This document shows positions 45,001 through 53,270 of a stretch of DNA of 64,000 nt, piece after piece (within the stretch, counting starts at the first letter, position 1; each line of letters starts with the position of its first letter). The notes below the pieces were generated by a model. The model was given only the letters and a program-made list of their open reading frames with translations, made no database searches and was not told the origin of the DNA. This DNA is from Parelaphostrongylus tenuis (taxonomy: Eukaryota; Nematoda; Chromadorea; Rhabditida; Metastrongylidae), in assembly GCA_019055375.1 (NCBI GenBank), contig JAHQIW010001193.1:248001-312000 (forward strand), given 5' to 3'. The position numbers and the translations under genes are program-made.

Positions 45001-47090
45001 CAGCCTCATCAGTTGGCAGTGCTTTTCGTCTTCAGCCAACCCTCTCTGGCGGAACCCAACCCCTTACATAGAGAAGCACGCAGACGTACATTTACACACA
45101 TCACTAAGTGAAATATCACTGAATGGGCGTGTTATACGCTCGATTGTTCTCAGCTGATATCGTCAAGAATATCATACTTCGTTCTCCAGTGTTCCATCTT
45201 ATGTTTTCGACCCATTAACAGCAAGGCTAAAAAAACAATCATCAGCCATATTGAAATTTGAGCGTGGTCTCAGCCATGTTAGGTTTCTCCCCAAGAGGAC
45301 TTGGCTATAAACGAAGGCCACTGCTCAATCGTCAAGCATGTCAAGGCCGAAACACGTGTATTGGGCTGTATGTTTGCCCATAACAGGCCACGAGCATGGT
45401 TCAAAAATAATTGCCAAGCATACTGAGATTTGAGCATGGTCTCAAGAAAACACTTGAAACGAAAGGTATGTGTTAACAACGGTGGCCTTGGTAATGTAGT
45501 GACAGGTGCGGCCCCCGTATGGACGAAACGTGAGTTCAACTCTCGTCTGAGGTCGAGAGTTCTGCATATCACTTAATATACTGGAATGTATGATTTACTA
45601 AAGCTTTCGTGTATTCTCAGCTTATCAAATTATTCGCTTCATTTTTTAAGATACAGGGATACGAAAATTACAAACCAACTTCGCAGGTAACCACGTTCAT
45701 TCATATTTTTGTCAAGAAGTTCTTTATTGAACTCATCACAATTTCCGCCAACTTCACCGGACTGGACTATGTCATCACGATATCTATAAGAGATTGATAT
45801 ACTCGAAGCGGATAAGCTTTTGAAAAACCTAATAATGCACCGTTTAGAGTTTGTGGCATTCCAGCTTTTGAAATGGAAAAATATCTTGTTCCCGTAACAG
45901 TAACGAAGATCATTTGAACATCTTAAACGACTTCCTTCCTAAGAAAATTAAGATTAACAGGCGAATGAGAGCAACAAGGAAGTAAGTGGCTTTTCGTTGT
46001 CTGACTCGTATGTGTTTGAGTAGACTTATACACACAAAGACATGTTTTGACACTTTGGGCACGACATGGTCACGGCACCAGTCCTGCCCCACCGTCACGC
46101 GCGGCGGCGTAGTCCGTAGTGCCGAGTGGTTAGATATGCCGGCTATCGGGAATAAGGTTCCTGGTTCGCTTCCCCCACCACACTACACTTCGCAGCAGAT
46201 ATTTAGTATAGATTAGTATTAAAGGTTCTTCTACATACGTAATTATCGTAGCAAAGAAACGCTCAGTTGCTAACAATTCACTACTTTTTCATTACGGAAC
46301 AGATTGTTGAATGAATAGATCGAATGAATAAATCGCTTGTGCTACGATGTTACAATATGAGATATGGTGTGTTAGTGATATGGTGAATACTGAACTGGAA
46401 ACAAAAATTATCTGACGTGAAGCGTCATAGGAGGGGATCATCAGAAACTTTCTTATTGATGGCCGGCATCATTAAGCACTCGACACAATGGAGTGCTTGC
46501 CGCGCAAGCAGCGGGGTGGAGCTAGCGATTGACCCTGTCGTACCTATGGTATTAAAGCACACAATCTAATTGTATCAGTGCCAATGAATTCATAGAACTA
46601 AGCGGAAAGACCTTATGTGTTGAATTACAGATTTGGTGCATGTGACTTCGCTCCATGACATAACCAAAGTCTGCGTGATCAAAGAAGCTCTTCCTGAATA
46701 AATGACATCTATTCCATCAGAGATGAGGCTCAATATATGTTTATCTCACTACCACCGATTGTTAACTCACCGTTTATTAGACGATACACAGTTCGGAAAA
46801 CCAAGTTCTGCGGAATAGCTGTCTTCAAAAGAACAGTTCTCCTCGTACCCCCAACATCGCCCATTGGAGAGAGTGCTTTCCTTGAAAACTATGATTAATC
46901 AACCAACTAATTTAACAGAAGACACTATATAGCTCACATCAAGCGGACATCCTTCTTCTCGACATTTCTCCCTGAGAACATGATCATTTCTGATTGTATA
47001 CTCTAACAACTTCGGAGGCAAATTGAGGTCGTTGATCCAGTCACTCGTGGCCGTGTGCAGCAGTGAAACTACCGAGAGCAACCCATTCAT
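26873..47090 (-). CDS. eogt: EGF-domain O-GlcNAc transferase (EOGT), ~20-kb gene
   Basis: EOGT adds GlcNAc to Ser/Thr of EGF domains in the ER lumen. Minus-strand exons joining in phase: 47090-46938 (ATG; short hydrophobic start [17 protein letters not shown]), 46889-46771, 46693-46612, 45938-45841, 45783-45676, 43597-43411, 43354-43163, 28332-28275, 27810-27752, 27418-27299 and 27107-26873 (stop). Family landmarks in order: [116 protein letters not shown] and [14 protein letters not shown] stop of roughly 34 residues (a GC/GLF/AF region in relatives) is missing between 43163 and 28332 and I could not place that exon. The intron after 43411 uses GC-AG. The last roughly 20 codons and stop come from a repeat. 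A possible trans-splice acceptor (GTTTCACAG) lies 9 bases upstream of the ATG. The large intron holds a four-TM gene on the other strand. Confidence 0.9.
27530..27605 (-). repeat. tRNA-like repeat in EOGT intron
   Basis: Minus strand: CGGCGGTAGTGCAGTAG (A-box-like) and GTGTTCGAATTCCG (B-box-like), with CACCGGATAGAGTG between. It resembles the tRNA-like arms at 31885-32105; no proper acceptor stem, so it is a derived repeat. Confidence 0.5.
28808..28910. other. GC-rich island open on both strands
   Basis: About 100 bp of clearly higher GC than its surroundings. On the plus strand it reads [16 protein letters not shown]; on the minus strand two frames are open ([17 protein letters not shown] and [16 protein letters not shown]). 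The minus strand matches EOGT direction and the plus strand the nested gene, but neither reading joins those genes recognisably. Confidence 0.3.
30047..30403 (+). CDS. Unrecognised ORF, 118 codons, no clear start
   Basis: Open from just after a stop; first ATG within is at the codon of [12 protein letters not shown]. It is hydrophilic with several cysteines ([24 protein letters not shown]) and ends at an ordinary stop. It sits on the same strand as, and upstream of, the first exon I can support for the four-TM gene, but the stop prevents simple joining. It may be a relic or chance. Confidence 0.25.
   Translation: MLQKVLLITDALKPYRATKNYNVNKRIMLETLNNFLNLCFEEQKFRFSLTCEDKKASECVKNIIINIQSIHSILWKHLHDIELTVINYLLDPQVIVNNGHCEQVCDFDSLESPSRVER
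30520..30662 (-). repeat. tRNA-like element with terminal inverted repeats
   Basis: Bounded by AGTGGTGAGCAAAAATTT and AAATTTTTACTCACCACT, an inverted pair. Inside, on the minus strand, are a tRNA-like A box (TGGCGTAATGG), CAAGTCCCCGGAATGGG and B-box-like GAATTCGACTCC. It combines SINE-like internal promoter boxes with TIRs. Confidence 0.65.
30952..41504 (+). CDS. Four-transmembrane protein nested in the EOGT intron
   Basis: Exons joining in phase: 30952-31087, 32196-32307, 36191-36293, 36745-36880, 37064-37229, 40011-40120 and 41395-41504 (stop TGA). The N-terminal part is cytosolic in character ([40 protein letters not shown]). Four hydrophobic segments follow: [60 protein letters not shown]; and [20 protein letters not shown]. 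The C-terminus is hydrophilic ([16 protein letters not shown]). I do not recognise the family; its layout resembles nematode tetraspan proteins of unknown function. The true 5' exon with ATG is not found; the reading starts in phase 0 at 30952. Two other exon-like pieces (33417-33488 and 34505-34587) join each other in phase and could be alternative exons. AATAAA at 41678 fits a poly(A) signal. Confidence 0.72.
31885..32105. repeat. Fold-back of two opposed tRNA-like units
   Basis: Left arm (minus strand): TCCCCGGATAGGGTGAATTG, B-box-like GGGTTTGAGTCCC, then CAGCTGACGCAAATATG. Right arm (plus strand): GCCTGCGGATAGGTTGAA, perfect B box GGGTTCGAATCCC, then CAGCTGACGCAAATG. Outer ends are AGTGATGCGCAAA and TTTTGCATATCACT. 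The two roughly 95-bp arms face opposite ways, so transcription from both B boxes would run outwards and the single strand could fold into a long hairpin. Confidence 0.75.
32942..33114. mobile_element. Small TIR element (MITE-like)
   Basis: Left GGTATCGCCCGCCTCATCAG with AGCCA and right TGGCT followed by CTGATGAGTCGGGCGATACC form inverted ends of about 32 bp around a 105-bp centre. No transposase. The plus-strand open frame across it is a by-product. Confidence 0.75.
33545..33860 (-). pseudogene. Second mariner-type transposase relic
   Basis: Minus strand. Broken frames give [15 protein letters not shown] (cf. the HDNARPHVA region, here with a stop), then after a shift [20 protein letters not shown], and after another shift [20 protein letters not shown], all in mariner order. 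At least two frameshifts and one stop. TIRs were not located. Confidence 0.75.
35094..35169. ncRNA. 76-nt near-perfect hairpin
   Basis: TTAGGTCTAGTGCTATACA (35110-35128) and its exact reverse complement (35135-35153) are separated by a 6-nt loop. The flanks AACATGTTTCCAGCC and GGCTCAAAACATGTT extend the stem with few mismatches. Size and shape resemble a microRNA precursor on either strand, but a recent small palindrome or MITE core is equally possible. No expression evidence. Confidence 0.45.
35926..36120. repeat. AT/GTAT microsatellite
   Basis: Alternating TA and GTATA-type repeats interrupted by a short unique stretch around 36000-36045. Confidence 0.9.
36500..36690 (+). mobile_element. 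tRNA-derived SINE, 5'-truncated
   Basis: Plus strand. Starts inside the element (GGGATTGGTAAACTTGTG) and contains CTTGTCTGAGACGACAGC, AGGTATGCATTCAATCACCT, GAATGCATGACGCA and GGGATTGATCAAC in family order. It lacks the tRNA head. It lies in an intron of the four-TM gene. Confidence 0.7.
39300..39510. repeat. Dispersed repeat, copy a
   Basis: The block CTGGCTATCCTCAAGGTTGC, followed by an AAAGACG-type purine stretch, is loosely similar to 40690-40800 and 51010-51170. It has higher GC than its surroundings. No gene recognised. Confidence 0.3.
40540..40585 (+). repeat. Purine tract ending in a G17 run
   Basis: GAGGGAGAGAGGGAGGGGGA leads into about 17 consecutive G. Potential G-quadruplex or triplex former on the plus strand; exact length may be uncertain in assembly. 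Confidence 0.9.
40690..40800 (+). repeat. Dispersed repeat, copy b
   Basis: GACGAAATTCTCAAGCAGCA and CGCGAGATGTTCAAA align with GACGAATTCCTCAAGCAAGA and CGTGAGATGTTCGAA at 51090-51140. One frame reads [10 protein letters not shown] then [10 protein letters not shown], so the family may derive from coding sequence. Confidence 0.4.
41678..41683 (+). terminator. Candidate poly(A) signal of the four-TM gene
   Basis: AATAAA about 175 bases after the stop at 41504, the only good match nearby on that strand. Confidence 0.4.
41757..42092 (-). CDS. Unrecognised ORF, 111 codons, EOGT intron
   Basis: Minus strand, same as EOGT, downstream of the nested gene's last exon. Reads [37 protein letters not shown] and [14 protein letters not shown]: plausible protein composition without stops but no EOGT similarity and no convincing splice sites. 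Either a relic or an independent small gene. Confidence 0.3.
   Translation of the reverse strand: MNLGSEVRQNNSLRHICTEINEFLAVFPFGAFVEANAFQVLYVEQTPQSLLHLTSVLEIFSVKVNLQSLPFEMFINILRVGTKYIEEQFENGRNIRLGIAASSSRNSMIKF
42383..42404. repeat. GA dinucleotide repeat
   Basis: About eleven GA units within the EOGT intron. Confidence 0.9.
44935..45400. mobile_element. Hammerhead fold-back element, copy 2
   Basis: The left part carries a complete antisense ribozyme (44973-45019). The right part (45341-45395) repeats GGCCGAAACACGTGTATTGG in sense, followed by GCTGTATGTTTGCCC, the mirror of GGGCAAACTTATACAGCCC at left. The right copy has lost its CUGAUGAG half. Located in an EOGT intron. Confidence 0.65.
44973..45019 (-). 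ncRNA. Hammerhead-like motif, fold-back type, intact core
   Basis: Minus strand: stem I CCAA, CUGAUGAG, stem II GGC/GCC, GAAA, palindromic CACGUG stem III, UA site, stem I partner UUGG. All conserved core positions present, with H17 = A. Stem I pairing of four base pairs plus GGC/GCC stem II makes this one of the two best copies. Confidence 0.65.
45480..45560 (+). repeat. tRNA-like repeat copy
   Basis: GCCTTGGTAATGTAGTGACA, CCCCCGTATGGACGAAACG, GAGTTCAACTCTCG and CTGAGGTC follow the order seen at 9538-9602, with the tail CTGCATATCACTTAAT shared with 20290 and 32085. Confidence 0.6.
46058..46543. mobile_element. Element with opposed tRNA-Ser-like ends, copy 2
   Basis: Left end GGCACGACATGG and right end CCCTGTCGTACC are inverted. 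The left tRNA-Ser-like unit is GTAGTGCCGAGTGGTTAGAT, then CGGCTATCGGGAATAAGG and CTGGTTCGCTTCCCC, closing with CACACTAC to pair with GTAGTG. The right unit on the minus strand has GTGTCGAGTGCTTAATG and GCCGGCCATC. Interior shares GATTAGTATTAA with copy 1 at 22357. Confidence 0.65.
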
Positions 47091-47289
47091 ATCAGCCCTG
47101 TGAAACACTTGAATAACACAGAAAAAACAAATTCGTATCATCTATAAGAGTTTTCCATTTCACTACCTCAGCAGCAGTGTTACAAAGGTATAACTGATTA
47201 GATAGGCTAAGCAGACATTAGCCAAGCAAAGGACAATCGACAATCAATCACTCTGAAGAACACCACGGTGATTCTCCCACGGTACGCAT

Positions 47290-47440
47290 AGTGTAAATAA
47301 TGCATCGTCGATTCTTTCATATGTAGGAGGTATATCCCTTTACAAGGAACTGACTCAACTAAAAAAACACTGTGTTACGGATGAGGCTAAAGGGCCGAAA
47401 CACGTGTCTATCACTTTATGTGTCATAACAGAGCCATGAA
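47290..47440 (+). repeat. Single right arm of the hammerhead fold-back family
   Basis: CATATGTAGGAGGTATATCC, GGATGAGGCTAAAGGG, CCGAAACACGTGTC and GTGTCATAACAGA follow the right-arm order of 50235-50375. In the core, CUGAUGAG has become CGGAUGAG (U4 to G), which should abolish cleavage. Confidence 0.65.
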
Positions 47441-47724
47441 AGGATTAAAATATGCTGTCGGGATATATGCACAAGAATTTTGAGTGATACTTTGACTTCG
47501 GAGGGTTACTCGTGTCTCAACTGTTCCCAAGCCCCGCGCTGACCGCTGGACTTCTCGGGCTCCTGTTCTAATATCACCCTCTCCAAACCGATATTGGGAG
47601 ACTATAGATCGTACGTACATCGATATTAACACATCCAGAACGGTGTGTATCCTTCCTGGTACACTACTATCTAGAGACCTTCTCGCTGGAGGGAGCATTT
47701 CTATCAGACTCTCAAAAATCATTC

Positions 47725-48540
47725 GAAAATTTGAATTTCGTGCGATTTCGCAGCATAGATAAAGATTTTTTACATTTGGTTTGTTTGCTTGGACAGGGTT
47801 TCTGGATGGCTCTTTGTTGGACTTTTAGCAGTAATTCGATAGCCCAAATCTCAACAATTCTAAAGCTGGAATTTGTTTTTGAAAAGGGCTCTATAGAGCG
47901 CTGCAAAAATAAAATTACTTTCACACCCAAAGTACTTGATGCGTCGCTTGAACGTCACAGCGGGTTTCTCATGATTTCATAGCGGGATATGAAGGAAAAT
48001 AAAGGTAGCACCCATAGAAGGATAAAACAAGCTCTTCTACCACTATAATACAGGAAACCTGGGAAGTCTTTTGCGAAACTGAAAAAAATCATCCAATTAT
48101 AAGACCAAAATCGAATCTTTCGAGATGACATTGAAACGCTACGCAGAGCACGTATAGATAGACGTGCGAGTTTCGCCAGTTATCTTAGTAATTTTTTCTC
48201 CATACCAAGAAGATTTTTAGAATTCCTCCGACAATTTGATACATCACGACTTTCTCTACATGCTCACAATATTTTTGACGCGTTTATCTCCGAGTGCAAG
48301 ATTTAAATGTTTACAATGAAAATCTTTTCAGAGAGCGAACTCAGAATCACCGTTTTTCAAGCCTTTAAATTAATACTGGAGCTGTGTTGAAAATCCATCC
48401 ACAAACTTTAGCCCAGCAATAAATAGGCGGCGAGAATGGAACGTAATCTTATTTTCGCTGCTGCGGCGCACTAATAACATGATTTTGAAGTCCAAAAACG
48501 AATTGAAATTGCAAATAGTCAAGTTATCGAATAGCTACTG
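47725..48540. repeat. Dispersed AT-rich repeat copies
   Basis: Two nested copies: TTTGTTTGCTTGGACAGGG with TAATTCGATAGCCCAAATCT in one orientation, and AATCTTATTTTCGCTGCTGC with TTATCGAATAGCTACTGAAG in the other. Confidence 0.5.
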
Positions 48541-48859
48541 AAGTGTATAAATAAAAACAAAAAAAAAATCCCTGTTTCGTTTCTAACGGGTTGATTTGTG
48601 CACGCGATTATTCCCGATGCGTAGATTTTTCACTGTACGTTATCCACTAAAAAATAAAACTCTCCTGCTCCTCACTGGCAATAGTTTCCATAACATATAG
48701 TTTACCATTAGTTATTTTGATATTTCGCCTCAGCATGAAATCTCTGCAGCCTATTCATGAGGAAGCGCTTCTGTGATGGGACAAACGGACTTGTTCAAAA
48801 AGAATGAACGCTTAATCATCCTGCTCACCAGTTGTGTGCCTCGTCGATGCTCATTATCG

Positions 48860-49155
48860 AAAAAGGATAAAGAATAAAGCTCTCGGCGTTGGTCAATCCC
48901 TGAAAGATGCGCCATGCGTTCGTCTTCAATTTTGAACTCAGTTTGAAGTGTTGGAGTGCATATCCGGTTCTTATCTGGCTCGCGGTGGCCTCCTGCTGTA
49001 GTGAGTTGGTGCTGGTTGTCCTCCCAGGCGAGTTTGAGACCAGTCTGTTTCAACTTTACGACCCCAGAGAGATGGATGGCTTGGTGAGCCATGAGCACGA
49101 GACCGAATCATTGACCTCGTGTGCGATACAGAGCACCTCTAACCACTGTGCTCTT
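48860..49155 (-). mobile_element. tRNA-derived SINE, full-length
   Basis: Minus strand. Tail block AAAGCTCTCGGCGTTGGTCA and GATGCGCCATGCGTTCGTC at the left, body CTCGCGGTGGCCTCC and GAGACCAGTCTG, tRNA head at the right (complement of GAGCACCTCTAACCACTGTG). Very close in order and length to 59365-59662. Confidence 0.8.
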
Positions 49156-49329
49156 CGTCATCGATACCCTCGTATATTAATTGATAACGGATCACATAAC
49201 AACAAAGTTAAGCCAAGATGTGCGAAAGCTGGTGAAATTCAGCGATGCATGTGAGAAGACAGAGAATAATATCAACAAATTAGTAACAACATTAGTGATA
49301 TAAATCTTAGCTTCTAGGGCAAATTGGTG

Positions 49330-49700
49330 AGCATGTATTACTTATTTCTCAGTCTATTGCACTCATTGGGCCTCTCGTGGGTCAGTCTCATGATGAGAAA
49401 AACAAATGATAGATGGACGAAAAGAACAACGGAGTGGACTCCCAGAGAATGCAGGCGTCCTGTAGGAAGACCACTTAACGATTGGCGGACGTCTTTGTGG
49501 CTAACATCAACCATCACCATCGGCATATGGCAACGAGTTTGGATCAACGGAATGGGCCTCGCTTATATAGCCACGTTCGAAATAAACCTCCACCATGGAC
49601 GACAATCACGCGAAGAGAAACGAATGGATACTACTATGCTGGGGCTTGCATTACCACTGAAGATGGGCCGTTCAAGTGTCCAAGTAAGCAATAGTAGTAC
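49330..49700 (+). mobile_element. RTE-type LINE, 3'-terminal relic
   Basis: The plus frame reads TNDRWTKRTTEWTPRECRRP then VGRP, a C-terminal signature I associate with nematode RTE reverse transcriptases. After a frameshift it continues ADVFVANINHHH and ends near WTTITRRETNGYY. The 3' end (GGGCCGTTCAAG, TCCAAGTAAGCAATAG) resembles the tail at 52170-52200. Pseudogenic. Confidence 0.65.
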
Positions 49701-49990
49701 TGTACTCATTTTACAGTTTATCCAGTACAGATAATGTGATGAACGTCGACCAAAAGGATAGGTTCCACACTCCGACGTGCAAAGAAACTGTCCTTCAAAC
49801 GATTTTTACCGTCTGGTTCGATTGCCACGGTGATATTTTTACTGTGTTTACACGTTAAAGCTCCAAGCATAGCGATTTCTTATCTGCATAAATGAGGTTC
49901 AGTCATAAATGAAATTAGTTCATATGTTTCTATAATAATCTGATGACATAAGTTAAGCCTCATATGAGGCCTGTTATAGTACTTATGAAG

Positions 49991-50033
49991 TGCTAAACAC
50001 GTGTTTCGGCCTTTTAGCCTCAATAGTATGACG
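49991..50033 (-). ncRNA. Hammerhead-like motif, left arm, mutated
   Basis: Minus strand: CUAUUGAG replaces CUGAUGAG (G5 changed), followed by GGCUAAAAGGCC, GAAA and CACGUGUU. Stem II and stem III are kept but the catalytic core is damaged. Confidence 0.5.
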
Positions 50034-50305
50034 GTACCTTTCGTTTGAGCCAATCCCCTCTACTTGTAAAGGAATCGAGGACAAAGATGTTATATTCCAG
50101 GTGCGTCAAGTGACAAGATCACCTGACAGTGATTAACAGTCAATTGCTCATGGCTAGTAAACTTGATAATATCTTTGTATTCGGCCAGTTTTTCAGACAT
50201 CCGTTGAATTTTCAGAACTGTGGAGTGTAACATCTTCATCGTCGAATCCTTCATATGTAGGGGGTATAACTCCTTCATAAGTGATTGGCTCAAACGAAAA
50301 GTACC

Positions 50306-50348
50306 GTGCTACTGATGAGGCTGAAAAACCGAAACACGTGTCTAGCAA
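50306..50348 (+). ncRNA. Hammerhead-like motif, right arm, best copy
   Basis: Plus strand: stem I UGCUA, core CUGAUGAG, stem-loop II GGCUGAAAAACC, GAAA, self-complementary stem III CACGUG, cleavage site UC, stem I partner UAGCA. Stem I pairs perfectly over five base pairs. A two- or three-base-pair palindromic stem III is typical of hammerheads that act as dimers. Cleavage is predicted after GUGUC. Confidence 0.7.
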
Positions 50349-50469
50349 GCAAATTAAATGTCATAACAGACGTCTTTAAAAGCTTAGAGAAATGCTACCA
50401 GGTTATATTGTTCTAAGCGAGGTCTTGAAAGGAAGTATATAAAGGTCTTTATAGTATGATTAAGTACTA

Positions 50470-50745
50470 AGTATGGCGCATGTGTCTTAATAGTTAGAGG
50501 TGCAACACACATGTGGTCGACCGTTCGATACCGCGTCCAAGGCCATCAAGCATTTCCTCGCTTCGTGATTGGCCCAGTTGGTACCAGACTTGTCTAGGAA
50601 GATGGCAGCGCTGATTTAGAACGTCGATGACTACCGCGAGTCATTGTACAGGCCAGGTCTCCATTCAATGACCTCTAACGATTTTCGATGAAGTCACATG
50701 CATGGCGAATTCCTAGAGATTGATCAACACTAAAAGTTCTTATAG
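50470..50745 (+). mobile_element. tRNA-derived SINE copy
   Basis: Plus strand: head GCGCATGTGTCTTAATAG with GTTAGAGGTGC, B-box-like CGTTCGATACCG, body GGTACCAGACTTGTCTAGG and CGCGAGTCATTG, tail GCATGGCGAATTCC with GATTGATCAAC. Confidence 0.75.
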
Positions 50746-51009
50746 CTTTATAAGGATCGGGTGCGCACAGAACGCGTATTCCTCAATTTGTATCCACAAC
50801 CTGTGTCTTCCAAAAATATGGTCGTGGTGTTGTTCTCGAACTACTTTCACTGGTGTTCAAGACCATGTACTCCAATGGAAATTTTCTTCACAAACTCCAC
50901 TTTTTACATTTAATACACTTTACACATCCTGTTCAATATATCGGTGCGTTTAATGATGCGGCCTATCTGGAGACATAGTGCCGACTCGACCCCCTACCCC
51001 ACACTCTCT

Positions 51010-51170
51010 TCGGTCCAAGTGAGAGCATCTTAGCTCGGCTATCTCCAAGATTGGGAAGAGAATCGCCTCGACCAGCTTTCTAAAAAAACGGACGAATTCC
51101 TCAAGCAAGAGCCGAAAACCACACGTGAGATGTTCGAAGTCGTTTGTAGAGGATCAGTGAGAGAGATATC
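51010..51170 (+). repeat. Dispersed repeat, copy c
   Basis: CTCGGCTATCTCCAAGATTG, GACGAATTCCTCAAGCAAGA and GTGAGATGTTCGAAGTCG align with 39370 and 40740. One frame reads DQLSKKTDEFLKQEPKTTRE. Confidence 0.4.
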
Positions 51171-51479
51171 AATTGCAAATGGTCGGACTCGTAAAGTGAA
51201 TTGTGATGCCGAGTTATGTTTGAAGAAGAAAGATATACGAAATAGCCCATCAAGCAGAACTTATCTAGATCACAACTATTGCAGTTCAGCCACCTTTGCA
51301 GTTTAGATGCCTCCTCAGGTATCTGGTGAAACAATTTAAGCTAATAACTCGTGTGTCTAGAGCTCATCTACTGGCATGTACTCGGCGAGATTCAGCATCG
51401 AGACACCTGAATAGTCTGTAGAATGCCTGACGCACGAAATCCTCTTCTTTGCCTGTTGACAACCATCCGGAAAATGTTG

Positions 51480-52200
51480 GTAGATGCCTGATTGTACCGA
51501 TGGACAGAATACCTTGAAGCATACATGAAGTATAAGGTTAAAAAAGCCGAATTACGGGGCAAGCGCTATAACAAGAGATCGACGATACTGCAATGTACAA
51601 CTTTGGGCAAGCATAAGCCACATTTGACTCAGAGCGTCGGAGACCAAAAGCGTCGCTCTGCACGTCCATCTTACAAATTTGAGTTTTGTTATCAGGCAAG
51701 AACATCTGGTCCGAGCATCCCCTCTTAGAATCCATAGTTCACCTTCACACAGTCGCCACCTAGCAGACTCAGACGACGTGAACAGAAGAAAAAAACAGAA
51801 AGGCAACCATATTAGCGGAACTTCTACGTTCCTCGTTACAAAAGACCAACAAATTGGACCAAACAAACATAAGAGTTGGTCACAACAGCTACACAATTGT
51901 GGATTTTAACCGATTTCACGCACAGAAATATTTTGGACGTGAAAAACTAAACTCACAAAAAGAGTAAGAATTTATATTTTCTTTTATTTTGAGCTCGTAG
52001 ATCTCACTGAGCAAATCCTTACTGAATTTAGATGGATCGGATCCTTCCCGATGTAACTACAGTGCACATGTATCGTAGGCTGGGATGTCTAACATCTATA
52101 GTTAACGATTTGAAGGAACTCAATAAGATGGAGAAACGAATGGAAACTAGGAGGAAGCTTGCACTACCAGAGAAGACGGGCCGTCAAGTAAGTAAATAAG
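51480..52200 (+). mobile_element. RTE-like relic and 3' tail
   Basis: 51480-51900 has broken open frames (DDVNRRKKQKGNHISG) loosely like the N-terminal region of RTE elements. At 52110-52200 the text GGAGAAACGAATGGAAACTA, GGGCCGTCAAGTAAGTAAAT ends with the GTAAGTAAATAAG-type microsatellite expected at an RTE 3' end, and matches the tail at 49600-49700. Confidence 0.45.
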
Positions 52201-53270
52201 ACTGAATTTAGTGACATATTTCTCGACCACTTCAAAGAAATCCATGATACATGACGATTTTAGCCGCTCAGAACACAGACACAAGTAGGTGCGGCCAGTT
52301 TGTCATATAATTTTTTACTCGATTTTCATTTATAAGACTCCTGACCACTTTTTATAGAAATTTTTAGCAGTTCGCTCTTTCAATTCGCACCCACAAAGAC
52401 CTTCGATTTATGCAAAGGGTATAATGCACTATTGACCTACACAAGTCACTACTTCAGGTCGGAAAGGCCCTAATCATCCCATCATATCACATTTTTCCGG
52501 ATAGAGAAAGTTTATTGGTGGCTTCACTTAGCCACAGATTCTCATTTATATCACATTTCCAACGACGGTTTGAGTTGAAACCAGGGATTTCCATATCCAT
52601 AGTTTTTCTTTTCTGCTTTAGAAGACACTTATGATACTATGAAGGTAGTCACCAAAGAGTGCAAGACAATATAATCCTTTTTAAAGACTTTATGGAAGGA
52701 AATATGGCTACAAACAGATAATAAAATAGTAGCTTTAACTTTAATATAATAATTTACATAGACGTTCAGCACACAGACAAACTAATATGATAGATATTAT
52801 ACAGTGAGCATTATTAAGCTTATGTTCTATACACCGCATAGTTCCTCATGTACTATAAACAGACAGCAAAAAAAAAATGGCATCTGAGACACAAAATCGA
52901 ATTTTTCAAAATTTCTAAGAGAAGAGCAAAAAGTAGAACGATCATTCAGTGAAAAAAATTAGCTAAAACCGTGAGCAACTAATGTTTAAAATCAATAAGA
53001 AATCCAGATTTTGAGGTACTACGAAACATTTGGAGAGTGAGGCCACGACTCCATGAGAACTTCAATTATTCACTACCTATTTAGTTTCTTTGGCACTGAT
53101 CGAAGACTTTGTCCGAATTTGTACAAGGTTTACATCACGCTTTGATAGAAATCTCGTTAACAATATTCTAGGGCTCTAAATTCTACGGTACGAAGCTCAT
53201 AGAAATACGATATAGAGAGGAGTCAATGAAGGCAAGTTCCCTGAGGATTGCACGATCGAAAACGAAGGGT

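Larger units (their letters stand above)
49953..50378. mobile_element. Fold-back element with opposed hammerhead motifs
   Basis: The best-preserved copy of the family. Left arm: GAGGCCTGTTATAGTACTTA, AACACGTGTTTCGGCC, TTTAGCCTC, GGTACCTTTCGTTTGAGCCA. Right arm is its reverse complement in the same order (TGGCTCAAACGAAAAGTACC, GATGAGGCTGAAAAACCG, AAACACGTGTC, GTCATAACAGA). Arms are roughly 140 bp around a unique centre of about 130 bp. No ORF. Each arm carries one hammerhead-like sequence whose 3' end points outwards. Confidence 0.78.
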
